Under the pieces are notes generated by a model. That model did not search any database and was not told the origin of the DNA. It worked only from the letters and a program-made list of their open reading frames with translations. Below, one piece after another: positions 9,659 through 19,170 of a stretch of 64,000 nucleotides of DNA. The stretch's first letter is position 1; every line of letters starts with the position of its first letter. The stretch is from Allorhodopirellula solitaria. Lineage in GTDB: Bacteria > Planctomycetota > Planctomycetia > Pirellulales > Pirellulaceae. The DNA lies in contig NZ_SJPK01000005.1 in assembly GCF_007859855.1 (NCBI RefSeq), positions 382,045 through 446,044 on the forward strand. Reading direction: 5' to 3'. The translations under genes were made by a program, and so were the position numbers.

Positions 9659-10843
9659 CTACGCCGTGGCGGCGACAATCTTCTTGGCGGCATCGGTGAG
9701 GTCGACGGCCGTGATCACGTCGACATCGCTGTCTTCGAGCATCTTGCGACCCTCTTCGACTTCGGTACCTTCGAGTCGCACGACCAACGGGACGTTGAAG
9801 CCAACCTCTTTACTCGCTTCGATCAATGCCGAAGCGATCGTGGTGCAACGTGCGATCCCGCCGAAGATGTTGACCAACACACCCTTGCAGTTTTCATCTG
9901 AAAGCAGGATGCGGAAAGCCTCGGTGACCTGGGCCGCGTTGGCACCACCGCCCACGTCGAGAAAGTTCGCTGGCTCGCCACCGTGATATTTGATGATATC
10001 CATCGTCGACATGGCGAGTCCGGCACCGTTGACGAGGCAAGCGATGTTGCCATCGAGCTTGACATAGCTCAAACCCGCCTTGCCAGCCCGAATCTCGCTC
10101 TCTTCTTCTTCGCTGAGGTCACGCAGAGGCTCCAGATCCTTATGACGGAACATCGCGTTCTCATCGAAGGTGATCTTGGCGTCCAAAGCGATCATCTGTC
10201 CGTCACCGGTGATCACGAGCGGGTTGACTTCGGCGAGGGCACAATCTGCGTCGATGAAGAACCGGCACATCGCCGTCATGAATTTGAACGCACTCTTGGC
10301 CGCAGCCCCTTCGATGCCGAGTTTCTTGCAGATCTTGCGAACTTGGAATGCTTCCAAGCCGATCGCGGGATCGAAACCTTCCTTGTGGATCAGTTCCGGG
10401 GTTTCCTCAGCGACCTTTTCGATCTCAACGCCGCCCTCGGTGCTGACCATCAGGACGGGCCGGCAGGTGACGCGGTCGACGACGATGCCGAGATAGAGTT
10501 CGCGAGCGATATCGCAGCCCGCTTCGACGAATACCTTGCCGACCGTCTGGCCTTCGGGTCCCGTTTGGATGGTGACGAGCTTCTTGCCGAGCAGTCCAGC
10601 GGCAGCGGCTTTGGCTTCGTCAGCCGACTTGCAGAGCACGACGCCTTTCTGGTCCGGATCGTCGATCACGTTGCCCTTGCCGCGGCCACCGGCATGAATC
10701 TGGGCTTTGACCACCGCGATTTTACCGCCGAGTTGGGTGTATGCGGCTGCCGCTTCCTCCGGTGAAGTCACCATGTGCCCTTCGAGCACAGGGACGCCAG
10801 CGGCGCGGAAGAGTTCTTTGCCTTGATACTCGTGAATTTTCAT
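9659..10843 (-). CDS. sucC: Succinyl-CoA ligase [ADP-forming] subunit beta
   Basis: 394 residues, typical length. It begins [12 protein letters not shown] and has the ATP-grasp core ([14 protein letters not shown]), the Mg/nucleotide region ([23 protein letters not shown]) and the C-terminal ligase domain ([20 protein letters not shown]...[16 protein letters not shown]). It binds nucleotide and succinate in the heterodimer with SucD. It is the first gene of the sucCD pair; the promoter should lie in 10844-11217. Intact. Confidence 0.97.
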   Translation of the reverse strand: MKIHEYQGKELFRAAGVPVLEGHMVTSPEEAAAAYTQLGGKIAVVKAQIHAGGRGKGNVIDDPDQKGVVLCKSADEAKAAAAGLLGKKLVTIQTGPEGQTVGKVFVEAGCDIARELYLGIVVDRVTCRPVLMVSTEGGVEIEKVAEETPELIHKEGFDPAIGLEAFQVRKICKKLGIEGAAAKSAFKFMTAMCRFFIDADCALAEVNPLVITGDGQMIALDAKITFDENAMFRHKDLEPLRDLSEEEESEIRAGKAGLSYVKLDGNIACLVNGAGLAMSTMDIIKYHGGEPANFLDVGGGANAAQVTEAFRILLSDENCKGVLVNIFGGIARCTTIASALIEASKEVGFNVPLVVRLEGTEVEEGRKMLEDSDVDVITAVDLTDAAKKIVAATA

Positions 10844-11217
10844 CAGGACGAATCCAGCAGATCGGGTCAGAGGGTGAAGTGGTTTTCATCAGAAAGAGAA
10901 CGCTACGCGTCGGTGCGAATATACGCCTTGACCCAGAATCTGACCACGGGGCGTGAAAATCCCCACCATGAAGAGCCCCACCTGCTGCACGCTACCGCCT
11001 CGACGTCGAAGCCGTCTGCGATGGGTGAGCAGTGCTAGCCGCCACGCATTTTCCCAGAACACCCTAGTAGCGGTGCCATCGTCGCGCGACCGCTCCGCCG
11101 GTCGGTCCCATCCGATGTGCGCTTCGCACGAGACGCTCGCGTCCCCATCCGATCTGAAACAGCCTGCTACCATGCCTGATTCAGCCCCATTCCTCCGTTA
11201 ACGCCCGCGATAGCACG
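10844..11217. other. Intergenic region upstream of sucC
   Basis: 374 bp between the divergent sucC and the Sel1-like remnant. It must hold the sucC promoter. I see no conserved gene, no strong hairpin and no copy of the local repeat families here, and the short ORFs have no recognisable features. Confidence 0.3.
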
Positions 11218-11430
11218 ATGAATTCAACCGCAACATTGGCGCCCCTCGTCCTAGCTTTCATGCTCAACGTCAACCTGCTAGCGGACGCGCCCGCAGTCCC
11301 CGAGTCTGCGGCCCAAGCAGGCGATGTCGATGCCATCTTTGAGGCCGGCTCAATCGCGCTACTAAACCAGGACTATGCCAAGGCATTCCACTGGCTTTCC
11401 AAGGGGGCGCAGGCGCAGCACGATTACTGA
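11218..11430 (+). pseudogene. Truncated Sel1-repeat exported protein
   Basis: A 70-residue frame begins with a plausible signal peptide (residues 1-24, LAPLVLAFMLNVNLLADA) followed by one Sel1-like unit, AIALLNQDYAKAFHWLSKGAQAQHDY (compare the family pattern DYxKAxxWxxKAAxxG). Sel1 proteins normally carry several units, so this ends after the first, immediately before a repeat-rich stretch. It is probably the 5' remnant of a longer gene. An intact micro-exported protein is the alternative. Confidence 0.45.
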
Positions 11431-11516
11431 GAGAGTGGAAAGCGTCGGAGACCGACCGAAACGATTGAAGGGAGGTTGAGATATTAGTCCAACCCCTGTT
11501 GATTACCCAGCTCCTT

Positions 11517-12154
11517 TCGGCTCATCCGACGGAAGCGTACGCCCGAGGTTTTCAAGGCATGGCTCCAGTATCCAAGGATTTATTTGTGGGATGTGATTAT
11601 CAATGTTAGACTGGCACTGCCGGAAAAAACGGAGCCGAGCTCGAATGGCGTGGACTTAAGCGATTGCCGCCTGTGAAACATTCTTCCGTCGAGCTTGTCT
11701 CGGCGGAGGAACCAACTGGCAGCTACTGAAAAAATGCGAAGTAGAAACGGTGCTCCGTCTCGGGCTTGCCCCGGCGGTCACACGACTTGCTTCGCTGATT
11801 CCGCCGGGACAAGCCCGGAGCGGAGATCGATCTGGCGAGGGCGTTTTGCAGGTAGCTTGCAGTTGCCACTCCGCCCGGACAAGCCGGACGGAAGCGAAAA
11901 CAGATGCCCGTGAAACTCGAGTAAATCTGCTTAAGTCCACGCCATTAGAGCCGAGCTCTGCAGAGGTGCTGGCTTAGCAAGGGATAGCTCGGTCGCCAGC
12001 GTTTCCCTGCAAAAGCGGTACGCCAATGGTGTTGTCGGTCCCTGGCGAGCGTTTGTTCGTCAGGGACGCATTTTTGAGCGATCATTGGATACGAGAGCCA
12101 TGCCTCAAAAAAACTTCCGCTGTGCTCTGCGCACGCTTCCGTCGGATGAACCTT
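11517..12154. repeat. Inverted-repeat-flanked composite, repeat LR copy 1
   Basis: The right part (11969-12154, 186 bp) is nearly identical to 23037-23223. The left margin (~11517-11576) is a diverged inverted copy of the last ~65 bp of that repeat (both contain GAGCCATGCCT and TTCCGTCGGATGA), so the segment is bounded by inverted arms. The MITE-like element 11632-11958 sits inside it. No protein-coding function is evident. Confidence 0.65.
11632..11958. mobile_element. MITE-like element, copy 1, with 11-bp flanking direct repeat
   Basis: The terminal inverted repeat is TGGCGTGGACTTAAGC at 11646-11661 and its complement at 11929-11944. The element is flanked by an exact direct repeat GAGCCGAGCTC (11632-11642 and 11948-11958). 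A second copy is at 31947-32213 with a different flanking duplication. Internally it holds GC-rich inverted segments of the type CGGGCTTGTCCCGGCGG and no transposase. This copy has ~70 bp extra relative to copy 2, near 11700-11770. Confidence 0.72.
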
Positions 12155-12228
12155 CCTTTCGCGTCTCGGCTCACGAATGCGACAGCCTGGAAAGCCGATG
12201 GTTCACAACTCGCCTGGTCGACAAACTC

Positions 12229-12696
12229 ATGATGCGAATCACTGCGTTAATCTTCGTCGCCGCGTTTGCCGGTTGTTCTCGGTCGTCGGCCCCACTTGAG
12301 CCACTGCGTGACGCAACGTCGCTGGAGCTCTATTCACTCGATCCGACGGAGCGAACTGATTTCGACAAAACCACCGGCTTTCATGGCTGGAAGGTTCTTG
12401 GGAAGACCACGGTAAAAGACGCCAAGACACTTTCCAATCTAACGGATGCTCTTGCAGCCGGGATTGCAGAGAACGACGGGATGGTTTCCGCCTGCTTTGA
12501 TCCACGTCATGGGATCCGGGTGAGCGTCGATGGCCAACAAGTTGACTATGTGATTTGCTTCCACTGCTATTCTGCTCGATGGTATACAGACGGCGATCAG
12601 AACGTGGGATTCTTGACCACGGGATCACCTCAGCCGGTATTCGATCGAGTCTTACGCGACGCGTCCGTTGAGATTGCTGCTGCCGCACCAGACTGA
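12229..12696 (+). CDS. Small putative lipoprotein, unknown function
   Basis: 155 residues from the ATG at 12229. The frame is open upstream but that part is repeat LR sequence, and this start places a lipoprotein-type signal at the N-terminus: MMRITALIFVAAFAGC, with Cys 16 as the likely lipidated residue. The mature part (YSLDPTERTDFDKTTGFHGWKVLGKTTV...) has a compact alpha/beta look with Cys near 88 and a FHCY motif. I do not recognise the family. The start lies just after the dispersed repeat, so the repeat may supply its promoter. Confidence 0.55.
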   Translation: MMRITALIFVAAFAGCSRSSAPLEPLRDATSLELYSLDPTERTDFDKTTGFHGWKVLGKTTVKDAKTLSNLTDALAAGIAENDGMVSACFDPRHGIRVSVDGQQVDYVICFHCYSARWYTDGDQNVGFLTTGSPQPVFDRVLRDASVEIAAAAPD

Positions 12697-12841
12697 TCAA
12701 TGCCGCGAACCAACTTCCTCACGGTATTGGATACCGGCAATGCCTTGCAAACCGAACCCTCCACGCACTCGATAGCGGACACTTTGTCTGTTCGGGCTGC
12801 CTGGAAAGGTCCAGCGGATATGGCCGCTGGGAACCCTGTCA

Positions 12842-13010
12842 TTACCCACAAGTATCCCGTTAGGGATTGAAGAGAATAGCCGTAGGTCAGCGCAGCGCCA
12901 CCTGCGGTGTATCGTTGGCCGTGGAACGTCGACCCCGAAGTGGGTCGCAGACCTCGTCGTGGACGATCTGCACCCGCATTCGGGGTTGGCATGCGTGTTT
13001 CTCGGTGGCT
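12842..13010 (+). repeat. Dispersed palindromic repeat, family R1 copy B
   Basis: It begins CCCACAAGTATCCCG, contains CCGTAGGT...CCACCTGCGG and the segment AACGTCGACCCCGAAGTGGG, and matches copies at 665-905 (opposite orientation), 22466-22655 and 38322-38397. It is non-coding and directly precedes the broken RAYT copy. The whole stretch 12697-13655 between the lipoprotein and the Abi gene has only this repeat and the RAYT remnant. Confidence 0.7.
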
Positions 13011-13020
13011 AGAAGTAGGT

Positions 13021-13588
13021 AGATTAAAGACAGGCAATGAATAGTTGCCTTCGATCGCGGCTTGCATACCATTGCCGATGGTTCCGCTACTCGAAACCGT
13101 GACGCTGACGGAGTCGATAAAGATGCCCAGGCAAGCTCGTGGGGAAATGATCGATCCGAATGAGGTTCAGATCCTCCACTGTATCGCAAGGCGTGGCTCT
13201 GTTGGACCGATCCCGCTATGGGAGAGTGTTTCGAGCACCACAGGGGCTGGATCCGCGACCGAATGGAATTCCTCGCCTCCGTGTTCGCGATCGATTGCCT
13301 GACGTTTTCGATCATGAGCAATCACCTGCACCTCGTCTTAAGAAGTCGCCCGGACGTCGCGGTCAAGGTTGGCTCTGCGCCCGTGACAACCCACTCGGGA
13401 TATCTTCGGCCTGACCGTCTTCGGAAAACCTTCCACTTTGATTCCCTCCGGGGTCGCTGCTGCGCCGATATCGGAGAATCGGATCAGAATCAACCCGATG
13501 CTCGGTGGCGGCGTTCTGCGAGGCCCCGATCGTAGTTAAATCGGCCGAAAAACAAGCCGCAGCCTGGGCTGAAAAGTGGGTGGCCCTC
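13021..13588 (+). pseudogene. RAYT (REP-associated tyrosine transposase) remnant with internal deletion
   Basis: 568 bp aligned with the longer copy at 20905-21972. It encodes in pieces the RAYT start (MPRQARGEMIDPNEVQILHC) and, after a frameshift, ECFEHHRGWIRDRMEFLAS...FSIMSNHLHLVLRSRPDV with an intact HUH motif (HLHLV). It then jumps straight to the 3' tail VKVGSAP. The jump corresponds to a 484-bp deletion between two copies of CGTCGCGG in the longer copy. The catalytic tyrosine region is gone, so it is dead. Confidence 0.8.
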
Positions 13589-13655
13589 TTTCTTCCGGTT
13601 TCTGCGAAGGCCATCGGGATGAAGGGAAACGGAAAACGACCTGACTGCAATTGAG

Positions 13656-14519
13656 CTAGCTCAGAGGATGAACGGCTCCTTTTGTCACCTGGTAGCTGTA
13701 CGTTTCCACGAGGAAATCGACGGCGGTGTGAGACGCGTTCACCGTTAGTTTTGCGTGATGGCGAGTTGGCTTGAACGAGCGTGCGTGAGCGTCGCTCATC
13801 CGATTCCTGATTGGTGCAATGCCGTTAACGATACTGGATAGACCAGCGAGAACTTGTCTCAGTGAATCGGCGACGTCTGGACGGCTCGGTTCCAGGTTCA
13901 ACGCTTTTTGAACTCGTTTGAACAGCTTTCCGAGGTCACCATCTGCTTTCTGAGGTTCAGCGATTAGTCGAACCTGGATCTCGGACAATACCGCCTCCAG
14001 CAAGGATCTTGCGTTGGTGATGGCACCGTCGTAATCCTCGTCGCGGATCTTGACTCGGCATTTGTAAAGTTGCTCTTCGACGAACTCTTGAGCCAGAGGG
14101 TCGACGGCAATGGTGATATCTTCAACTTCAACAAGTGAATCATCAGCACGAGCCATCCGATAGCGATTGCGAGACGAAACCAGTCGCAGCCCGTCAAACG
14201 CCAGGTACTTGTTGATGTACTCCACTGCTTGCTCAACACCGCCGTCGAATTCAAGAAAATGGGCAGGGTCCACCGCCGCCTCGACCGCTTTCCACTGCGT
14301 GTCTTTGTCGAGTGCCCGGAGCGAGTCCTTGGCGTAGACGTGTCGTGAAGGGAACCCTCCTCCGTAAACGTCGTTGCATCCAAAATCGGCGAAGAAGTCA
14401 ATCAGCTTTGGGCCAGACCGATACGGGGCAAGAACGTCGCCTGATGCAGTTGGGTTGCCTGAAACGACAAGTTCTATTGCGTTGATCGCTCGTTGGCTAA
14501 GTTTGTCACCGTTGTGCAT
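13656..14519 (-). CDS. Abortive-infection family protein (Abi_C-type C-terminus)
   Basis: 287 residues. The C-terminal half (~165-285) matches the Abi C-terminal domain pattern seen in AbiV/Abi_C proteins: DGAITNARSLLEAVLSEI, LFKRVQKALNLEPSRPDVADSLRQVLAGLSSIVNGIAPIRNRMSDAHARS, then RHHAKLTVNASHTAVDFLVETY. The invariant R-N-x-x-S-D-A-H cluster is present. The N-terminal half (residues 1-150) is family-variable. Such proteins act in phage exclusion by abortive infection. It is divergent from the integrase at 14732, supporting a mobile defence island. The family call is from memory of motifs; the mechanism is unknown. Confidence 0.75.
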   Translation of the reverse strand: MHNGDKLSQRAINAIELVVSGNPTASGDVLAPYRSGPKLIDFFADFGCNDVYGGGFPSRHVYAKDSLRALDKDTQWKAVEAAVDPAHFLEFDGGVEQAVEYINKYLAFDGLRLVSSRNRYRMARADDSLVEVEDITIAVDPLAQEFVEEQLYKCRVKIRDEDYDGAITNARSLLEAVLSEIQVRLIAEPQKADGDLGKLFKRVQKALNLEPSRPDVADSLRQVLAGLSSIVNGIAPIRNRMSDAHARSFKPTRHHAKLTVNASHTAVDFLVETYSYQVTKGAVHPLS

Positions 14520-14731
14520 CTTTCCCCTTCGTCGTTATCTGGCATTTGAATGTTAGAAACACGTAGCGCGGCAAAACACTCATCGCGTTCGCTCTCGTCG
14601 CCCTGTGTTTTCTGTAGCGTACTTTCGAGGGGGCGTCCGTTTATCAAATGTGCTCGTTCCCGTCTTTTCAGCCCCCCGCCATTTAGGGCATGATAAAGGG
14701 AGTTATCAGGCATTAAAAGGAGGCCAGGCAA

Positions 14732-15700
14732 ATGGGACGCGATTTAGCTGTGATCAGCTCCAAGGAGCTTCGGGAAACGGAAATTCCATCCTTCATTGCT
14801 TCACCGGGGCATCCAGCGGCGACCCCTTTTCGCGATTTTTTCTTCGGCCAAATAGGAAATGCCAACACGCAGCGAGCGTACTGCCGTGCAGTGGAGCAGT
14901 TCTTGACTTGGATTGCCGCTCAAGGCCTTGCGCTTGTCGAAATTCGCCCGGCAGATGTTGGCGCCTACCTGAGGCAGCACCCCGGGGCAACGAGTATCAA
15001 AAAACAGCATCGTTCGGTCATCAAGCAGTTTTTAGACTTGCTCGTAGAACGGCACGTTTGCCTGATCAACCCGCCTGCATCCGTGAAAACTGAAAAGCTG
15101 CGAGTAAATCAAGGCAGCACACCGGAAATCGCGAAGGGTGAGATTAGAGCGGTACTTGAAACGCTTCAAGGAAATAGCCTCAGCCAAGTTCGTGATCGAG
15201 CGGCAATCGGCATTCTCGTCTATACTGCCTGTCGCAAAGGGGCTATTTCGAACCTACGGCGAAGTGACTTTCACGGCAGACCCGGTCAGAGGGCTCTTCG
15301 TTTTCAAGAGAAGGGCAGCAACAACCAAAGTGCTGAAGTGCGTCATGATCTTGAAGCCTGGGTAAATGAGTACATTAGGCAGGCGGGTCTGGGCGAGGCG
15401 AATCCAGCCAGTCCCCTCTTTCGTCCACTTGTTCGTCGCGAAGAGCGATTGCAGAATAGGCAGGTGGAAGCAAATGGCGTTGGCCGCATGGTAAAACGAA
15501 AGCTTCGGCAAGCAGGAATTCGCACCGAACTCTCAGCTCACAGCCTTCGAGTTGCCACAATCACTGATTTGATCAGCCAAGGTGTTGACATTGCTTCGGT
15601 CCAAGAGCTTGCTGGGCACGCAGACGCAAGGACAACGAAGCTTTACGACCGCACAAGCAGAAGAGCAACTCGCAATCTGGTTGAACGGATAAGCTTTTGA
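14732..15700 (+). CDS. Tyrosine recombinase/integrase
   Basis: 322 residues, preceded by an AGGAGG ribosome binding site 8 nt before the ATG. The N-terminal SAM-like core-binding domain (~30-120) is followed by the catalytic domain with R168 (TACRKGAI), K194 (FQEKGSNN), H270-x-x-R273 (AHSLRVATITDL), H296 (AGHADARTT) and nucleophile Y305 (LYDR), a complete set. It resembles integron/phage-type site-specific recombinases and Xer-like enzymes of genomic islands. It sits between the Abi gene and the ABC-3C operon and may have delivered them. I could not identify an att site. Confidence 0.9.
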   Translation: MGRDLAVISSKELRETEIPSFIASPGHPAATPFRDFFFGQIGNANTQRAYCRAVEQFLTWIAAQGLALVEIRPADVGAYLRQHPGATSIKKQHRSVIKQFLDLLVERHVCLINPPASVKTEKLRVNQGSTPEIAKGEIRAVLETLQGNSLSQVRDRAAIGILVYTACRKGAISNLRRSDFHGRPGQRALRFQEKGSNNQSAEVRHDLEAWVNEYIRQAGLGEANPASPLFRPLVRREERLQNRQVEANGVGRMVKRKLRQAGIRTELSAHSLRVATITDLISQGVDIASVQELAGHADARTTKLYDRTSRRATRNLVERISF

Positions 15701-15789
15701 CACACCAAAACGTGTTTCTTGACCTGATCCGTTCTTGAGTGCTTCGATACTACCTGCTACCGACAAACTAAAAACTGATTTCCGAGTCC

Positions 15790-16755
15790 ATGACGGCAAT
15801 GAGCGATTCCTACGACAGCTTGACACCAGAGCAGCAATTGTACTCACGCGCAATGTTCAGGAGCAAAATCTACCAATCGGATGGCCAGCGTTACCAGGAC
15901 TTGTTCGTGGAGGTTATGACACTTCGCGACGTTCGCTTTCGTCCAGTTAAGCCGCAAGGACAAAAAGGAGACCAGGGCAATGACGGGTATATTCCGGAAG
16001 ATGGGAAGTACTTCCAGGTTTATGCACCAGAAGATGCAAAGTCGAAAATCGCAACAGCTGCAAAAAAAGCAAAGGATGACTTTGGAAAGCTGAAAAAGCA
16101 CTGGGAAAAAGATGCTCCGATCACAGACTATCGCTTTGTCCATAACGACAAATTCAAAGGCTCGTTTCCAGATATTGAGCACGAACTGGCAAAAATTAAG
16201 AAAACGCATTCACTGACGGTGTCCAAGGCATTTCTGGCGAAAGACTTAGAGGCAGAGTTCTGTAAGCTGCGGAAGTCTGAGATGGAAGCCGTTTTGCAGG
16301 CCGTCATACCCCGGGCACATGACATTGCAGACATCGATTTCGGAGTCTTGACGGACGTGCTTCAGCATCTTGTTGAAAACCAGCAACCCGTGGATCATGA
16401 AGCCATGAATAGTGCACCTGAATTCTATGAGAAAATTGAATTCAACGATATTAAATCTACGACTCCACTGCTGACCGTCGGAAGCTATCAGAATGCTGCT
16501 GTCGAGCAGTTTTTCAATCAGCACGGTGAATTCACCAAAACAGATATACGCAATCGTCTCTCTGAGAGCTACGAGTCTTCGAAACACATGGTTGCTGAAC
16601 AAGATTCTTCACATCTTGCAGTTGGAGACTGTGTGTTTTTTGATCTGCTGCATAATATAGCTCCCGATAACACCAGAGCGGTTCAGGATGCCACGATTGT
16701 TTTAATTGCATACTTTTTCGAGAAGTGCGATGTCTTTGAGGAGCCATTGCGATGA
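15790..16755 (+). CDS. ABC-three-component-type system effector protein
   Basis: 321 residues (an alternative ATG at 15799). The N-terminus (~20-95) has RSKIYQSDGQRYQDLF and GDQGNDGYIPEDGKYFQVYAPE, a PD-(D/E)xK-nuclease-like arrangement with D61/D65 and a Q76-V-Y78 in place of the usual (E/Q)xK. The middle is charged and helical; the C-terminal ~120 residues are the region that in ABC-3C systems couples the effector to the ATPase. Position (first of three overlapping genes: effector, small middle component, DUF2326 ATPase) is the main support. ABC-3C systems are predicted anti-invader conflict systems. A nuclease activity is inference, weakened by the missing Lys. Confidence 0.65.
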   Translation: MTAMSDSYDSLTPEQQLYSRAMFRSKIYQSDGQRYQDLFVEVMTLRDVRFRPVKPQGQKGDQGNDGYIPEDGKYFQVYAPEDAKSKIATAAKKAKDDFGKLKKHWEKDAPITDYRFVHNDKFKGSFPDIEHELAKIKKTHSLTVSKAFLAKDLEAEFCKLRKSEMEAVLQAVIPRAHDIADIDFGVLTDVLQHLVENQQPVDHEAMNSAPEFYEKIEFNDIKSTTPLLTVGSYQNAAVEQFFNQHGEFTKTDIRNRLSESYESSKHMVAEQDSSHLAVGDCVFFDLLHNIAPDNTRAVQDATIVLIAYFFEKCDVFEEPLR

Positions 16756-17015
16756 CATTCCATTTGCTACCACAAAAGCATGTCCGTCCTTCAGAGTCGC
16801 TGCTCGGAATTGGAGCAGTAGTTCTGAAGTCGCTTAACGACCGTCCGAAATATCTAGATGAGGTATGGAGTGACGTACAGAAGACTGAAGCGATCAAAAT
16901 ACGGCTGCACGGTTCGGTGTCACTCGACACAATCGTTTTGGCAATCGATTTTCTCTATATCGTTGGAGCAGTCAAACTCAACAAACGCGGGCAGCTTGAA
17001 CATGCGTCTAATTAG
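16752..17015 (+). CDS. ABC-three-component system middle component
   Basis: 87 residues. The start overlaps the effector stop by 4 nt (ATGA) and the end overlaps the ATPase start by 14 nt, so the three are co-translated. The sequence RPSESLLGIGAVVLKSLNDRPKYLDEVWSDVQ...VSLDTIVLAIDFLYIVGAVKLNKRGQLE is a small winged-helix-like module with a C-terminal beta hairpin, as in the middle-component (MC6-like) families of ABC-3C loci. It presumably adapts the ATPase to the effector. The subfamily number is uncertain. Confidence 0.72.
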   Translation: MTFHLLPQKHVRPSESLLGIGAVVLKSLNDRPKYLDEVWSDVQKTEAIKIRLHGSVSLDTIVLAIDFLYIVGAVKLNKRGQLEHASN

Positions 17016-18735
17016 CCTCACAGCCAACAAAGAGTCCTTTCGTGCGGTTGAGTTTAATCGCAGTGGGTTGACGCTTATCGTTGGAAAAAAATCAGACCCA
17101 GATGACCGGTCACGTGAGCACAGCACCAATGGTGTTGGAAAATCGCTGCTGCTATATCTGATCAACTTTTGTTTGGGGGCGGCAGAGAATCCCCAACTGA
17201 CGGAGCACCTTCCTGGCTGGGAATTTACCCTTTCTTACGAGCAAGGATCGGACACGTATGCAGCTACACGTGCAACAAATGTTCAAAGTAAGGTCGTGGT
17301 GAACGGCCAGACCAAGGGGTTGGACGAGTTCAAACTTAGCTTGGGGGAAGACGTATTTGGTATTGGCGAAGAGCCAATTAAGTTTCTAACCTTCCGAACT
17401 CTGGTTAGCCTTTTTTTGCGTCAGGGAAAACCAGCGTACGCCTCGTATGAATCAACAGCTAAGAATGAACGGCAGTACTCGAAGCAACTGCGTTCCGCCT
17501 ATCTGCTTGGTTTGAACGAAACACTAGTAGACAGGAAGCGTGATCTAAAAGACGAAAAAGACCGAATCAAGTCGATTCGATCGCAGTTTAAGAAGGACTC
17601 GTTGCTTAGGGACTACTTCCATGGAGAGCGAGATGCTGGCTTGGAGCTTCGTGACCTTGAAGAAGATATCAAGAAACTTGAAATCGAAGCAAGCGATTTT
17701 CGCGTGGCGGACAACTACGAAGAAGTGACAGCGAAGCACGACGCGGTACGTCGTGAATGGAAACAGGCAAGTAATGAACTTGATTCTCTGCAGAGTTCTC
17801 GCAGGCAGATTGAGCAATCGCTGAAGGAGCAGCCTGATGTCTCGCTTGAAGAAGTCGCTCGCGTCTACGAGGCAACGGAAGTCTCACTCCCTGAATCAGT
17901 AGTCAAGCAACTACACGATGTCGAAGTATTCCATGAAGAACTAACTGCGATGAGAGCTGTTCGACTTACAAAGGAGAAGCACAGCGTCGAGCGTCGCATA
18001 TCTGATATAGAGGCACTAATTGAATCGCTGAACCAAAAGAAAGACGAGTACTTCAAGTTTCTTGGGTCTCACGGCGCACTACAGGAATATGAAACACTGC
18101 TGAACACGCTTGCGGATCGTCGTCAGGTTGCTGCGAGACTAACTGAGTTTCAAAGGCTTAAGAAATCGTGCGACGAACGCTGGCAACGCAATAAGTTGGA
18201 AATGAGTGAAGAGGCAATTCGCACTTCTGAATACCTTGAGGCTGCCGATGCGATTACTAATGCATTAAGCGATCGGTTCCGTTCCATGGCACGGAGGATA
18301 TGGCCTCAGAAAACGTCAGGACTGGTGATCGAAAACAATGACGGCGACAACCAAATACGATTTGATATCGACGCGAGGATTGAAGGCGATGCTTCTGATG
18401 GAACTGCTGAATCAAAAATCTTCTGCTTTGACATGACAGTTCTAATTGAAGGGAGGAATCACTCAATGAAATTCCTGATGCACGATAATCGACTCTATCC
18501 AGGTATCGATCCACGGCAACGGGCTGAGCTTTTTCGCGTCGCAAGTGAGCTTTCGGAAAAGTATGACTGTCAATACATCGCATCATTGAACGAAGACAAC
18601 TTGGCTGCCATGAAGACAATCATGGATGACAAGGAATATGAGTCATTGCTTATCTCGAAAGTAGAGCTTGAGCTGATGGACGATTCTGCTGCCGGCAAGC
18701 TCCTCGGGATCACGGTAGACCTGAAGTACAACTAA
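17002..18735 (+). CDS. DUF2326-type SMC/Rad50-like ABC ATPase of ABC-3C system
   Basis: 577 residues from the ATG at 17002; the frame is open upstream but this start begins MRLISLTANKESF, the usual family start, and overlaps the middle-component gene. Walker A is NGVGKS at residues 43-48, preceded by a charged insert. A long coiled coil spans ~180-440 (EDIKKLEIE, SSRRQIEQSLKEQ). The DUF2326 C-terminal signature follows: MKFLMHDNRLYPGIDPRQRAELFRVASEL. Rad50-like ATPases sense nucleic-acid structures and drive partner proteins. The gene is more A+T-rich than the flanking core genes, consistent with transfer. Confidence 0.85.
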   Translation: MRLISLTANKESFRAVEFNRSGLTLIVGKKSDPDDRSREHSTNGVGKSLLLYLINFCLGAAENPQLTEHLPGWEFTLSYEQGSDTYAATRATNVQSKVVVNGQTKGLDEFKLSLGEDVFGIGEEPIKFLTFRTLVSLFLRQGKPAYASYESTAKNERQYSKQLRSAYLLGLNETLVDRKRDLKDEKDRIKSIRSQFKKDSLLRDYFHGERDAGLELRDLEEDIKKLEIEASDFRVADNYEEVTAKHDAVRREWKQASNELDSLQSSRRQIEQSLKEQPDVSLEEVARVYEATEVSLPESVVKQLHDVEVFHEELTAMRAVRLTKEKHSVERRISDIEALIESLNQKKDEYFKFLGSHGALQEYETLLNTLADRRQVAARLTEFQRLKKSCDERWQRNKLEMSEEAIRTSEYLEAADAITNALSDRFRSMARRIWPQKTSGLVIENNDGDNQIRFDIDARIEGDASDGTAESKIFCFDMTVLIEGRNHSMKFLMHDNRLYPGIDPRQRAELFRVASELSEKYDCQYIASLNEDNLAAMKTIMDDKEYESLLISKVELELMDDSAAGKLLGITVDLKYN

Positions 18736-19170
18736 ATAGCTTGTCGTGAGAACTCTAGCGCGCAATTCGCTTCGCGTATCCCTTTTTTGTTGCTTACTTC
18801 ATCTTCGAACGATATTTGTGACGGAATGCGATATTCGTATTCTCTAAGTTCATGAAAATACTCACAGACGCTATCCGGGACATCGAGATTTCCCAGGAAA
18901 GAATCGTGCGCAAATAGTCCACCATTGCAGGAGTTCCCGGTGACGGCTGTTTTTGTGGGATCGTGGGGTCAGAAGTGCGCGGAGTTGGCTTTGCAGTACT
19001 AAAACATTCGCGATCGCCCGCTTTGTGACTGAATTTTGGCTTGAAATTGAGCTGATTCGACGGGAAGAGCCCGAGGGACACAGCACCTTGCTAACGAATT
19101 TGACTTCGCTTAGGCGAGGGGACAGGTTAAATTTGACGCTTGCGGCAAATTTCCTGAAAATGCGAGGTGA
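18736..19170. other. Intergenic region between ABC-3C ATPase and RAYT remnant
   Basis: 435 bp with no supported gene. The A+T-rich part directly after the ATPase gives way near 18950 to sequence of ordinary composition that leads into the transposase remnant, probably the right boundary of the island. I see no clear terminator or att-like direct repeat. Confidence 0.3.

Noticed and set aside
9983..10765. 260-codon + strand frame
   Set aside because: Entirely antisense to sucC; a codon-bias shadow.
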